Assembly: GCA_963730585.1 (NCBI GenBank)
Contig: CAVSSL010000003.1
Location: 124,001-188,000, forward strand
Origin: Pedococcus_A sp963730585
Lineage (GTDB): Bacteria > Actinomycetota > Actinomycetes > Actinomycetales > Dermatophilaceae
DNA: 64,000 nt
Direction: 5' to 3'
Below, piece by piece: positions 16,969 through 24,945 of the stretch. Positions within the stretch are counted from its first letter, which is position 1, and each line of letters starts with the position of its first letter. The notes below the pieces were generated by a model that saw only the letters and a program-made list of their open reading frames with translations, was not told the origin of the DNA and ran no database searches. Made by a program: the position numbers and the translations under genes.

Positions 16969-17913
16969 TTACATCTCCTCGATGAGGTCGAGCTCGGACA
17001 GTTCCGTGACGGGGTCGGTGACCCCGCAGCAGCCGTATGCCGTGAAGAGCGCCCGTACGCGCGTGGCGTCCGGGGCCGTCAGGGCGGCGACCTCCCGCAC
17101 CAGCGGGTGCGGGTCGCGTTGGGACAGCAGGGCCACGAGGGCGGTGGGGGAGAGGCCGTCGACGGCCGCCTGCACGGCGCACAGGACGTTGAGCAGGCCG
17201 TGCTGCTCCTCGGTGTGGCCCTTCACGGTGTAGCTGCCTCGAACGGCGTGGTGGAGGCCACCGGTCAGCTTGAAGGGCAGGCGGCGGGTGGCGGCGGCGT
17301 GGAGGAACGCGGCGAGCTCCTCCTCGTCGGGCCAGTCCCAGGCGGGGGTGGCGCCGGTGCGGAACTTCGCCAGGAGGGGTCCGGCACCACCGTCGTCGTC
17401 CGCGCCGTCATCCGCGCGGTCGTCCCTGCCGTCGTCCGCGCTGTCGTCGGCGGTCTCGGTCGCGATGTCGTCGAGCGCCCGCACCTGGTCTTCGCCGCGC
17501 GGCACCTCGAGCACCAGGGTTGGGGTGCGGTCGAGCACACCGAGGTCGAGGTCGCGCCACTCCGGCGTCCAGCCGACCTCGACGGCCGCGACCTGCACCT
17601 GCGGGTGCTCGCGCAGCAGGTGCAGCGCGTCGGTCACCGTGTGCAGCGGCGTGCCCGGACGGGCGATGAGGCCCACCCGCAGCGGCTCGGCGCCGGGCGG
17701 CACCAGCTCCACGAGCTCGGCCGCGCTGGAAGCCGGCACCAGCAGCGGGCCGATGAGCGCGGCATACCGGCTGGTGCGGTGGGCGCGGTGCTCACGCACC
17801 GCGACGGGCAGGGGAGCGAGGCCGGGCGGGAAGACCGCCGCGTCGTCGATGAGGGCTGCGAACAGGGCCGGCTCGGCGCGCGAGCTGGCGGCGGCGTCCG
17901 ACAGCGGTGTCAT
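16969..17913 (-). CDS. Uncharacterised protein coupled to fumarylacetoacetase
   Basis: 314 residues, no family recognised. There is no signal peptide or membrane segment. The N-terminal part (LFAALIDDAAVFPPGLAPLP, VALREH-like, RYAALIGPLLVPAS) and the part around HTVTDALHLLREHPQVQVAAVE look like an alpha/beta fold. The acidic insert ADDSADDGRDDRADDGADDD (~residues 157-176) looks low-complexity and may vary. The C-terminal half has KLTGGLHHAVRG, possibly an active-site loop. Its stop abuts the fahA start, and hmgA is divergent, so it probably serves aromatic catabolism. Confidence 0.75.
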   Translation of the reverse strand: MTPLSDAAASSRAEPALFAALIDDAAVFPPGLAPLPVAVREHRAHRTSRYAALIGPLLVPASSAAELVELVPPGAEPLRVGLIARPGTPLHTVTDALHLLREHPQVQVAAVEVGWTPEWRDLDLGVLDRTPTLVLEVPRGEDQVRALDDIATETADDSADDGRDDRADDGADDDGGAGPLLAKFRTGATPAWDWPDEEELAAFLHAAATRRLPFKLTGGLHHAVRGSYTVKGHTEEQHGLLNVLCAVQAAVDGLSPTALVALLSQRDPHPLVREVAALTAPDATRVRALFTAYGCCGVTDPVTELSELDLIEEM

Positions 17914-17996
17914 GGGCGCAGGCTACTAGGGTGGCGATCGGGCACACCCGCCCGGTGAACAGCACGACCCATGCCTGACCACAGTGAGGTGGAGCA

Positions 17997-19313
17997 GTGG
18001 CGCACTACCAGCAGCAGGGCGACATCCCGCCCAAGCGGCACACCCAGCACCGCCGGCCCTTGGAGGGTGACGAGGGCGGCGGCGACGCGAAGGGCGAGCT
18101 CTACTACGAGGAGCTCATGGGTGAGGAGGGCTTCTCCTCCGACTCCTCGCTGCTCTACCACCGCAACATCCCCTCGACCATCGCCGGCGCCCGCGAGTGG
18201 GAGGTCGGTGACCTCGCCACCAAGCCGAACCACCCGCTGGTGCCGCGGCACCTCAGGCTGCACGACCTGTTCACCGCCGAGGAGGTGCCCGCGACCGACG
18301 TCGTCACGGGGCGCCGCCTGGTGCTCGGCAACGGTGACGTGCGCATCTCGTATGCCGTCGCGGGGGCTCCCAGCCCGTGGTACCGCAACGGGATCGGCGA
18401 CGAGTGCGTCTACGTCGAGCGCGGCGCGGCCCGGGTCGAGACGGTCTTCGGGGCCTTCGACGTGGCGCAGGGCGACTACCTCGTCATCCCGCGGGCGACC
18501 ACCCACCGCTGGCTCCCCGTGACCGACGGGGAGGAGCCGCTGCGGGCCTACTGCATCGAGGCCAACAGCCACATCGCGCCGCCGAAGCGCTACCTCAGCA
18601 AGTACGGCCAGTTCCTCGAGCACTCGCCCTACTGCGAGCGCGACCTGCGACCGCCCCAGGGCCCGCTGCTGGCCGAGCACGTCGGCGCCGACCCGACCGA
18701 CGACACCGAGGTCTTCATCAAGCACCGCGGCAACGGCCCGAGCGGCATCGTCGGCACCGTGCACACGCTGCCCTTCCACCCGCTCGACGTCGTCGGCTGG
18801 GACGGCTGCCTCTACCCCTACGCGTTCAACATCAAGGACTTCGAGCCGATCACCGGCCGCGTGCACCAGCCGCCGCCGGTGCACCAGGTCTTCGAGGGCT
18901 GGAACTTCGTCATCTGCAACTTCGTGCCGCGCAAGGTCGACTACCACCCGCTCGCGATCCCGGTGCCCTACTACCACTCCAACGTCGACAGCGACGAGAT
19001 CATGTTCTACGTCGACGGCGACTACGAGGCGCGCAAGGGCTCCGGCATCGGGCGCGGCTCGATCTCCGTGCACCCCGGCGGCCACGCCCACGGCCCGCAG
19101 CCGGGCGCCTCCGAGGCCTCGCTCGGGGTGGAGTACTTCGACGAGACCGCGGTCATGGTCGACACCTTCCGCCCGCTCGAGCTCGGCGAGGGTGGGCTGG
19201 CCGTCGACGACGGGCGGTACGCGTGGTCGTGGTCGGCCGGCCAGGGCGGTCAGGGAGCTCAGGGAGCTCAGGGAGCTCAGGGCAGCGGCGAAGGCGACTT
19301 CTCCATCGGCTAG
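17997..19313 (+). CDS. hmgA: Homogentisate 1,2-dioxygenase
   Basis: Fe(II) ring-cleaving dioxygenase producing maleylacetoacetate. 438 residues from the GTG at 17997. The C-terminal cupin domain carries the ligand region (NFVPRKVDYHPLAIPVPYYH, SDEIMFYVDGDY, SVHPGGHAHGPQ). No maleylacetoacetate isomerase gene is seen in the window. The last ~25 residues are an extra tail built from QGA repeats, ending GDFSIG, unlike the usual family end. It is divergent from the fahA pair (83-base gap), consistent with shared regulation. Confidence 0.95.
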   Translation: MAHYQQQGDIPPKRHTQHRRPLEGDEGGGDAKGELYYEELMGEEGFSSDSSLLYHRNIPSTIAGAREWEVGDLATKPNHPLVPRHLRLHDLFTAEEVPATDVVTGRRLVLGNGDVRISYAVAGAPSPWYRNGIGDECVYVERGAARVETVFGAFDVAQGDYLVIPRATTHRWLPVTDGEEPLRAYCIEANSHIAPPKRYLSKYGQFLEHSPYCERDLRPPQGPLLAEHVGADPTDDTEVFIKHRGNGPSGIVGTVHTLPFHPLDVVGWDGCLYPYAFNIKDFEPITGRVHQPPPVHQVFEGWNFVICNFVPRKVDYHPLAIPVPYYHSNVDSDEIMFYVDGDYEARKGSGIGRGSISVHPGGHAHGPQPGASEASLGVEYFDETAVMVDTFRPLELGEGGLAVDDGRYAWSWSAGQGGQGAQGAQGAQGSGEGDFSIG

Positions 19314-19331
19314 GCGATTTCTCCATCGGCT
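19251..19331. repeat. Tandem repeats at the hmgA 3' end
   Basis: Three copies of the 9-mer CAGGGAGCT start at 19251 (plus a partial fourth) and encode the QGA tail of HmgA. Then a 20-base unit is directly duplicated, 19292-19311 and 19312-19331, with one mismatch. The hmgA stop codon lies at the junction, so the second copy is untranslated. This looks like slippage that added a variable tail. Confidence 0.8.
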
Positions 19332-19473
19332 GGTCAGGGAGGGAAAAATCTTCCCGATGTCGGTTCCCGCGGGACAGGCGGCGGCCTAAGGTGTGCCTTC
19401 GCGGCAGGCGCACCCGGCCCGCCGCCACCGCGCGCCGGCACCCGCCCGGCACACGCCCGAACTGGAGGCATCC

Positions 19474-21375
19474 GTGTCCGACAAGTCCACCGCAGCCCTC
19501 GAGCGCCTCGTCTCGACGGAGCGCTCCCGCCGCGAGATGCTCGGCCTGGCCGTCGTCGGCGGCGCCGGCGCAGCATTCTTCGCTGCGCCCGGTCGCGCCG
19601 CTGCGGCCCAGCACAAGGGCCCGGCCGGCGGTTCCGGCACCTACCGGCTGACCGTGATGGGCACCACCGACACGCACGGCAACGTCTTCAACTGGGACTA
19701 CTTCAAGGACGCGGAGTACACCGACAGCAAGAACAACGACATCGGCCTGGCGAAGATCGCCACGCTGGTGAAGGCGATGCGCGCGGAGCGGGGCGCCGAG
19801 AACTGCCTGCTGCTCGACGCGGGCGACACGATCCAGGGCACGCCGCTGTCCTACTACTTCGCCAAGATCGACCCGATCACCGGCGGCTCCAAGCACCCCA
19901 TGGCCACGGCCATGAACACCATCGGCTACGACGCAGCGGCGCTCGGCAACCACGAGTACAACTACGGCCTCGAGACGCTGCGGGCGTTCGAGGAGCAGCT
20001 CGACTTCCCGCTGCTCAGCGCGAACTCCCTGGACTGGGACACCGGCGCCCCGGTCTTCCCGCCGCACGTCATCCGCAGCTTCAAGGTGCCGGGCGAGGCC
20101 AAGCCGGTGAAGGTCGGCATCCTCGGCCTGGTCACCCCCGGCGTGGCCATCTGGGACAAGGCCAACGTCGAGGGCCGGGTGAAGTTCGGCGGCATCGTCG
20201 AGCAGGGCAAGGTGTGGGTGCCCAAGCTCAAGCAGGCCGGCTGCGACATCGTGGTCGTCTCCTGCCACTCCGGCGCCACGCCGGGGTCGTCCTACGGTGA
20301 CGCGCTGCCGTTCCCGGAGAACGCCTCCACGCAGCTGGCCCAGGAGGTGCCGGGCATCGACGCCGTCCTCGTCGGCCACGCGCACGAGGAGATCGCCGAG
20401 CGCCTGGTGCGCAACCCCACCACGGGCAAGGACGTGCTGCTCACCGAGCCGCTGAAGTGGGGCATGCGCCTGGCGGTCATGGACTTCGACCTGACCAAGG
20501 TCGACGGCCGCTGGACGGTCGCGCAGAAGCACGCGACCCTGCTCAACGCCAACACCGTCGCCGAGGACGCCGACGTCGCCGCCCTGCTCCAGCAGGACCA
20601 CGACATCGTCGTCACCTATGTCAACTCGGTCATCGGCACCTGCAAGACCGCCATGTCGGCCCGGACGGCCCCCTTCGAGGACACCGCCGCCCTCGACTTC
20701 ATCAACTACGTGCAGGGCCTCGTCGTCCGCGACGCCCTGGCCGGGACCCCCGAGGCGAGCCTGCCGATGCTGTCGATCGCTGCGCCGTTCAACCGCGAGG
20801 CCGCCATCCCGGCGGGTGACGTCACGGTGCGCGACGTGGCGGGTCTGTACATCTACGACAACACCCTGCTGGGCATCAAGTTCACGGGGCAGCAGGTCAA
20901 GGACTACCTCGAGTTCTCGGCGAACTACTTCCAGCAGGTCGACGGCAGCAAGGCGTCCTACGCCCCGGACGAGATCACCAACGCCAAGACGGCTGTCGCC
21001 CCCAAGGGCACGCCCGACTACAACTACGACATCATGGCCGGCCTCGATGCCTCCCTGTCCTACGACATCGACATCGCCCAGGCCCCGGGCAGCCGCATCA
21101 CCAACCTCACCTACGACGGCCAGCCGATCGACCTCGCGGGTGAGTTCGTGATCGCGATCAACAACTACCGCCAGTCCGGCGGTGGCAACTTCCCGGGCGT
21201 CAAGACCGCGCCGGTGCTCTACAACGCCCAGCTCGAGATCCGCCAGGCGATCATCGACTGGGTCACGGCCCAGGGCGTCATCGACCCCGCCGCCTTCACC
21301 GTCTACGACTGGCGCCTGGTGGCCAACGGCACCCCGGTCAAGGTCGAGGGTGCTGCCGAGGGCGGCCGCCACTGA
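19474..21375 (+). CDS. Tat-exported bifunctional metallophosphatase/5'-nucleotidase
   Basis: 633-residue extracellular phosphoesterase of the UshA/CpdB family acting on nucleotides or cyclic nucleotides. A twin-arginine signal (RSRREMLGLAVVGGAGAAFF) occupies residues ~17-45. The calcineurin-like domain shows TTDTHGN, DAGDTIQGT, GNHEYNYG, CHSG and GHAHEE metal-binding motifs. The C-terminal 5'-nucleotidase domain follows from ~residue 400 with FNREAAIPAG and YIYDNTLLGIKFTG. The GTG start at 19474 has a GGAGG site 6 bases upstream and places the signal at the N-terminus. Confidence 0.92.
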   Translation: MSDKSTAALERLVSTERSRREMLGLAVVGGAGAAFFAAPGRAAAAQHKGPAGGSGTYRLTVMGTTDTHGNVFNWDYFKDAEYTDSKNNDIGLAKIATLVKAMRAERGAENCLLLDAGDTIQGTPLSYYFAKIDPITGGSKHPMATAMNTIGYDAAALGNHEYNYGLETLRAFEEQLDFPLLSANSLDWDTGAPVFPPHVIRSFKVPGEAKPVKVGILGLVTPGVAIWDKANVEGRVKFGGIVEQGKVWVPKLKQAGCDIVVVSCHSGATPGSSYGDALPFPENASTQLAQEVPGIDAVLVGHAHEEIAERLVRNPTTGKDVLLTEPLKWGMRLAVMDFDLTKVDGRWTVAQKHATLLNANTVAEDADVAALLQQDHDIVVTYVNSVIGTCKTAMSARTAPFEDTAALDFINYVQGLVVRDALAGTPEASLPMLSIAAPFNREAAIPAGDVTVRDVAGLYIYDNTLLGIKFTGQQVKDYLEFSANYFQQVDGSKASYAPDEITNAKTAVAPKGTPDYNYDIMAGLDASLSYDIDIAQAPGSRITNLTYDGQPIDLAGEFVIAINNYRQSGGGNFPGVKTAPVLYNAQLEIRQAIIDWVTAQGVIDPAAFTVYDWRLVANGTPVKVEGAAEGGRH

Positions 21376-22199
21376 CCCGAGTCCTCGTCACCGGCGCCAG
21401 CGGCGCCCTCGGCCGGGTCGTGGCCGGGCGGGCCGCTGACGCCGGGCACGAGGTCGTCGGAACCCGTGTGTCACAGGCGGTCCCGGACGTGCGCGTCCGG
21501 GACCGCCTGCTCGACGTTCGCGACCGGTATGCCGTGCAGCGCCTCCTCGAGGAGGAGGCACCGGACGTCGTGGTCCACACGGCATACCGGCAGGAGTCGT
21601 GGGCCGTCACCGCGGTCGGTGCCGCCCACGTCGCCCTGGCCGCCGCCGCGTGCGGTGCCCGGCTCGTGCACGTCTCGAGCGACGTGGTGTTCTCCGGGGC
21701 TGCTGTCACGTACGGCGAGGAGGCCGAGCCCGACCCGGTCAGCCCCTACGGCGCGGCCAAGGCGGCGGCCGAGGTGGCGGTGACGGCCGTGGCTCCGGAG
21801 GCGGTGGTGGCCCGCACCTCGCTCATCATGGGCCGGCCGGACGCCCCCATGGAGCGTCGGGTGCGCGACCTCCTGACCGGGCGGGCCACCGGCACGCTCT
21901 TCGCCGACGACGTCCGCTGCCCGGTGCACGTCGACGACCTCGCCTCCGCGCTGCTGGAGCTGGCGTTCTCCGACGCGAGCGGCGTGCGGCACGTCGCCGG
22001 TCCGGACGCCGTCAGCCGGCTCGAGATCGGCCAGCTCATCGCCGAGCGCGACGGACTGGATCCCGCTGTGCTACAGGCCGGTTCGCGACAAGCGACTGGC
22101 GTGCCCGGCCCGCTCGACGTCCGCCTCGACGGCACGTGGACGCAGTCGACCCTGCGCACCCGGCTGCGCGGCGCTCGGGAGTTCCTCGCCTCCGGCTGA
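21372..22199 (+). CDS. NAD(P)-dependent SDR/RmlD-like oxidoreductase, probable CTG start
   Basis: About 275 residues. A Rossmann motif (VLVTGASGALGRVV) begins four codons into the frame. VHVSSDVVFSG, SPYGAAKAAAE (YxxxK) and CPVHVDDLASALLEL match extended SDRs of the dTDP-4-dehydrorhamnose-reductase type. The Rossmann motif forces a start upstream of the first GTG (21420). The only suitable codon is CTG at 21372, which overlaps the stop of the preceding gene (21373-21375). A mis-called base or a genuine non-standard coupled start are both possible. Substrate unknown. Confidence 0.85.
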   Translation: MTRVLVTGASGALGRVVAGRAADAGHEVVGTRVSQAVPDVRVRDRLLDVRDRYAVQRLLEEEAPDVVVHTAYRQESWAVTAVGAAHVALAAAACGARLVHVSSDVVFSGAAVTYGEEAEPDPVSPYGAAKAAAEVAVTAVAPEAVVARTSLIMGRPDAPMERRVRDLLTGRATGTLFADDVRCPVHVDDLASALLELAFSDASGVRHVAGPDAVSRLEIGQLIAERDGLDPAVLQAGSRQATGVPGPLDVRLDGTWTQSTLRTRLRGAREFLASG

Positions 22200-22218
22200 C
22201 GGCCGGCGTCGGCTCCGC

Positions 22219-23334
22219 TCACCTGAGGGCAAGGCGGTAGCCCCGCTTCACCACCGTCCTGACGAGCCGGCGGTCGGGCAGCGCGTCGCGCAGCCGGGCG
22301 ACGGCGACCTCGGCGGCGTGCGGGTCGCGCGAGTCGCCGGGCAGGGTCGCCAGCACCTGACCGCGGGTCACGACGTCTCCGTCCGCGCCGGCCAGGAGCC
22401 GCAGCAGCTCCAGGCCGGTGGGGGAGAGGGGCAGCACGTGGCCGTTGAGCAGCGCCACCGTCCGGCGCACCTGCAGCGGTCCGGCCACCGTGGAGACCGC
22501 CGCCGTGGCGGCCTCGTCATAGTGGGCCACCAGCGTCCGCACGAGGGCACCGAGCCGTCCCCGCTCGGGCACGATGGGCTCCACACCCTTGTCGCGCAAC
22601 GGTTTCGCCGTGACCGGGCCTACGGCTGCGGCCACCATGAAGCCCTGCCGCAGCCGAGCGAGCACGAGCTCGCCGACCCCGCACGCGTCCGCCGCCTCGA
22701 GCCAGGCGTGCGCCCCCGGGGCCGAGGTGAAGACCACGGCGTCGATCTCGCCGGCCGCCGCAGCGGCCACCGAGGCCCTGAGCGCCTCGGGGTCCGGCGG
22801 GGGACCCCAGCGGTAGACCACCAGGCTGGCCACATCGGCGCCGGCCGCCGCGAGCTCGACGTCGAGGCCGTCGGCGCCGGCGCCGTGGTGCTGCACGGCG
22901 ATGCGCTGGCCTGCCACGCCTTCGCGCAGCAGCGTGTCGAGGATCTCCGCCGAGGTCTCCGACTCGGCCACCCAGTCGGCGTGCAACCCGGTCGCCTGGA
23001 TCGCACCACGCGCCTTCGGCCCCCGCGCGACGACGCGGGCGCCCCCCAGCACGGTCAGGAGGTCGTCGGCGAGCCCGGCGGCGTCGGCCGCCTCCACCCA
23101 GCCACGGAAGCCGATGCCCGTCGTGACCACCACGGTGTCGGGTGGCTCGGCGATGACGGCCTTGGTGTCGGCGAGGAGCTGGTCGTCGTGCTCGGTGGGC
23201 ACGATGCTCAGCGCGGGTGCGTGCCGCACCGTGGCACCGCGACGCGACAGCGCGGCTGACAGCTCGCCGGACCGCCGGTCGGCGGTCACCAGGACGACGC
23301 AGCCGGCCATCACCTGGCCCAGGCTGCTGCTCAC
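22219..23334 (-). CDS. nnaR: HemD-like/winged-helix regulator of nitrate assimilation (NnaR type)
   Basis: 371 residues. The N-terminal ~255 are a uroporphyrinogen-III synthase-like (HemD) domain (CVVLVTADRRSGEL, VVVTTGIGFRGWVEAA, VVYRWGPPPDPEALRASV, DAVVFTSAPGAHAWLEAA). The C-terminal ~90 are an OmpR-type winged helix (NGHVLPLSPTGLELLRLLAGADGDVVTRGQVL, ...RTVVKRGYRLAL). This fusion is the NnaR architecture known in Streptomyces and mycobacteria, where it activates nitrate/nitrite assimilation with GlnR. The GTG at 23334 overlaps the siroheme synthase stop. Whether it keeps synthase activity cannot be told here. Confidence 0.88.
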   Translation of the reverse strand: MSSSLGQVMAGCVVLVTADRRSGELSAALSRRGATVRHAPALSIVPTEHDDQLLADTKAVIAEPPDTVVVTTGIGFRGWVEAADAAGLADDLLTVLGGARVVARGPKARGAIQATGLHADWVAESETSAEILDTLLREGVAGQRIAVQHHGAGADGLDVELAAAGADVASLVVYRWGPPPDPEALRASVAAAAAGEIDAVVFTSAPGAHAWLEAADACGVGELVLARLRQGFMVAAAVGPVTAKPLRDKGVEPIVPERGRLGALVRTLVAHYDEAATAAVSTVAGPLQVRRTVALLNGHVLPLSPTGLELLRLLAGADGDVVTRGQVLATLPGDSRDPHAAEVAVARLRDALPDRRLVRTVVKRGYRLALR

Positions 23335-24541
23335 GTCGCCTCCAGCAGCCCGGTGGCGGCGACCCCGCCGACCACGATGACGGCGGGTGCCTGCACGCCG
23401 GCCGAGACCGCGGCAGCGACCACCTCCGAGAGCGGGGCCCGGGTCGTGCGCTGCGTGCGGAGCGTGCCGTCCTCGACGATCGCCACCGGAGTGGCGGGGT
23501 CGGCTCCCGCCTCGAGCAGGTGCTGCACGTGGCGCGCCAACAGCCCGACTCCCATGAGCACCACCAGGGTTGCCGTTCCGTCGACGACGCACGCGACCGC
23601 GTCGGGGCTGAGCGTCCCGTGGCCGTGGGTGACGTGGGCGCCGGCGACCACCCCGCGGTGGGTGAGCGGGATGTCGGCGGCGGCCGGCGCGGCGAGCGCG
23701 CTGCTCACCCCGGGCACCACCTCGACGGGTATGCCGTGGGCCCGGCAGGCGAGCACCTCCTCGCCTCCGCGGCCGAAGAGGTAGGGGTCGCCGCCCTTGA
23801 GGCGCACCACGGTGCGTCCGCGGGCGGCCTGCTCGACGATGATGCGGTTGATCTCCTCCTGGGTCACCGCGTGGTGGCCGGGCGTCTTCCCGACGTCGAC
23901 GACCTCCACGGTGTCGGGCAGGTCGTCCAGCAGCGAGGTCGGGCCGAGCCGGTCGGTGACCACGACGTCGGCCTCCGACAGCGCGCGGCGCCCCCGGACC
24001 GTCATGAGGTCGGGCGCGCCCGGGCCGCCCCCGACCAGCACCACGCGGCCGGGTCCGGCGGTGTGCCGACGCGCTCGGAGGTCGAGCGGCTCCAGCTGCA
24101 GGGTGCGGACAAGGGCGTCGCGCACTGCCGTGGCCCGAGCGGGGTCGGCGGTGCCGGTCGAGACCACCCCCACCGCGAGCCCGGAGTGCTCGGCCGTCGC
24201 GGGGGTGCGCGCCGTGCCGGCCTCGACGTCGCCGGCATTGACGCTCCAGACGCGGCGCTCGGTCGCCCAGCGGCACAGCCAGCGGTGTCGACCCCGGGGT
24301 CGCCGGTGGCGGCGTGCACGAGCCACATGCCGTCGACGTCGGCCTCACGCACCTCGCGGGCGACCCAGTCGACCTCTCCCGCCGCGAAGGCATCAGCCAG
24401 GTCTTCGCACAGCACCGGGCTGACCACCGTGACGACGGCGCCGTCGGCGGCCAGCGCGGTCGCACGGCGGGCGGCGACCGGGCCGCCGCCGGCGACGAGC
24501 ACCGGGCGCCCGGCAAGGTCGAGGCCGAGCAGCGTGGTCAC
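23331..24541 (-). CDS. cysG: Siroheme synthase (precorrin-2 dehydrogenase/SUMT fusion), apparent -1 frameshift
   Basis: Makes siroheme for NirB. The N-terminal part (VTTLLGLDLAGRPVLVAGGGPVAARR...) is the NAD-dependent precorrin-2 dehydrogenase/ferrochelatase domain. The C-terminal part (GRVVLVGGGPGAPDLMTVRG, VDVGKTPGHHAVTQEEIN, VRLKGGDPYLFGRGGEE, PVEVVPGVSSALA) is uroporphyrinogen-III C-methyltransferase. The two parts lie in different frames, switching near 24285-24295; adding one base restores about 403 residues. This is the only apparent deletion among the window's frameshifts. GTG 24541 overlaps the nirD stop, and the stop overlaps nnaR. Confidence 0.87.
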
Positions 24542-24945
24542 GGCGCACCAGGCAGCGTGCGTGGCTCACGGGAGACGAGCACCACGCCGTCGCGAACCAC
24601 CACCGGGTGGGCAGCCAGGTCGACGGGCTCGCGGCCGACCGGGTCGAGGCAGGCGCCAGTCCGCAGGTCGAACACCTGCTTGTACATCGGAGACGCAACG
24701 GTCGGCACGTCGCCCCGCGTGCCGACGATCCCGCGGGAGAGCACGTGGGCGCCGCAGTACGGGTCGTACTGCTGCAGCGCGTAGACGGCGTCGTCGTGGG
24801 TCCGGAACAGCGCCACCTGCACCCCGTCGACGAGGGCGGCGGCCCCGCGCTCGCGGGGCAGGTCGTCGAGCTGGCAGACCTCCTCCCACGGGTCGCCGTC
24901 CGGCACCCGGGCCGGGGTGATGGTGGTCGTCGCGGGAGACGTCAT
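24538..24945 (-). CDS. nirD: Nitrite reductase (NADH) small subunit NirD
   Basis: 135 residues. Rieske-like fold of the NirD family (WEEVCQLDDLPRERGAAALVDGVQVALFR, PYCGAHVLSRGIVG, ASPMYKQVFDLRTGACL). The [2Fe-2S] ligand set is incomplete, as usual for NirD. ATG at 24945 overlaps the frame-corrected nirB stop (ATGA) and the stop overlaps the siroheme synthase start, so translation is coupled along the operon. Confidence 0.94.
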   Translation of the reverse strand: MTSPATTTITPARVPDGDPWEEVCQLDDLPRERGAAALVDGVQVALFRTHDDAVYALQQYDPYCGAHVLSRGIVGTRGDVPTVASPMYKQVFDLRTGACLDPVGREPVDLAAHPVVVRDGVVLVSREPRTLPGAP

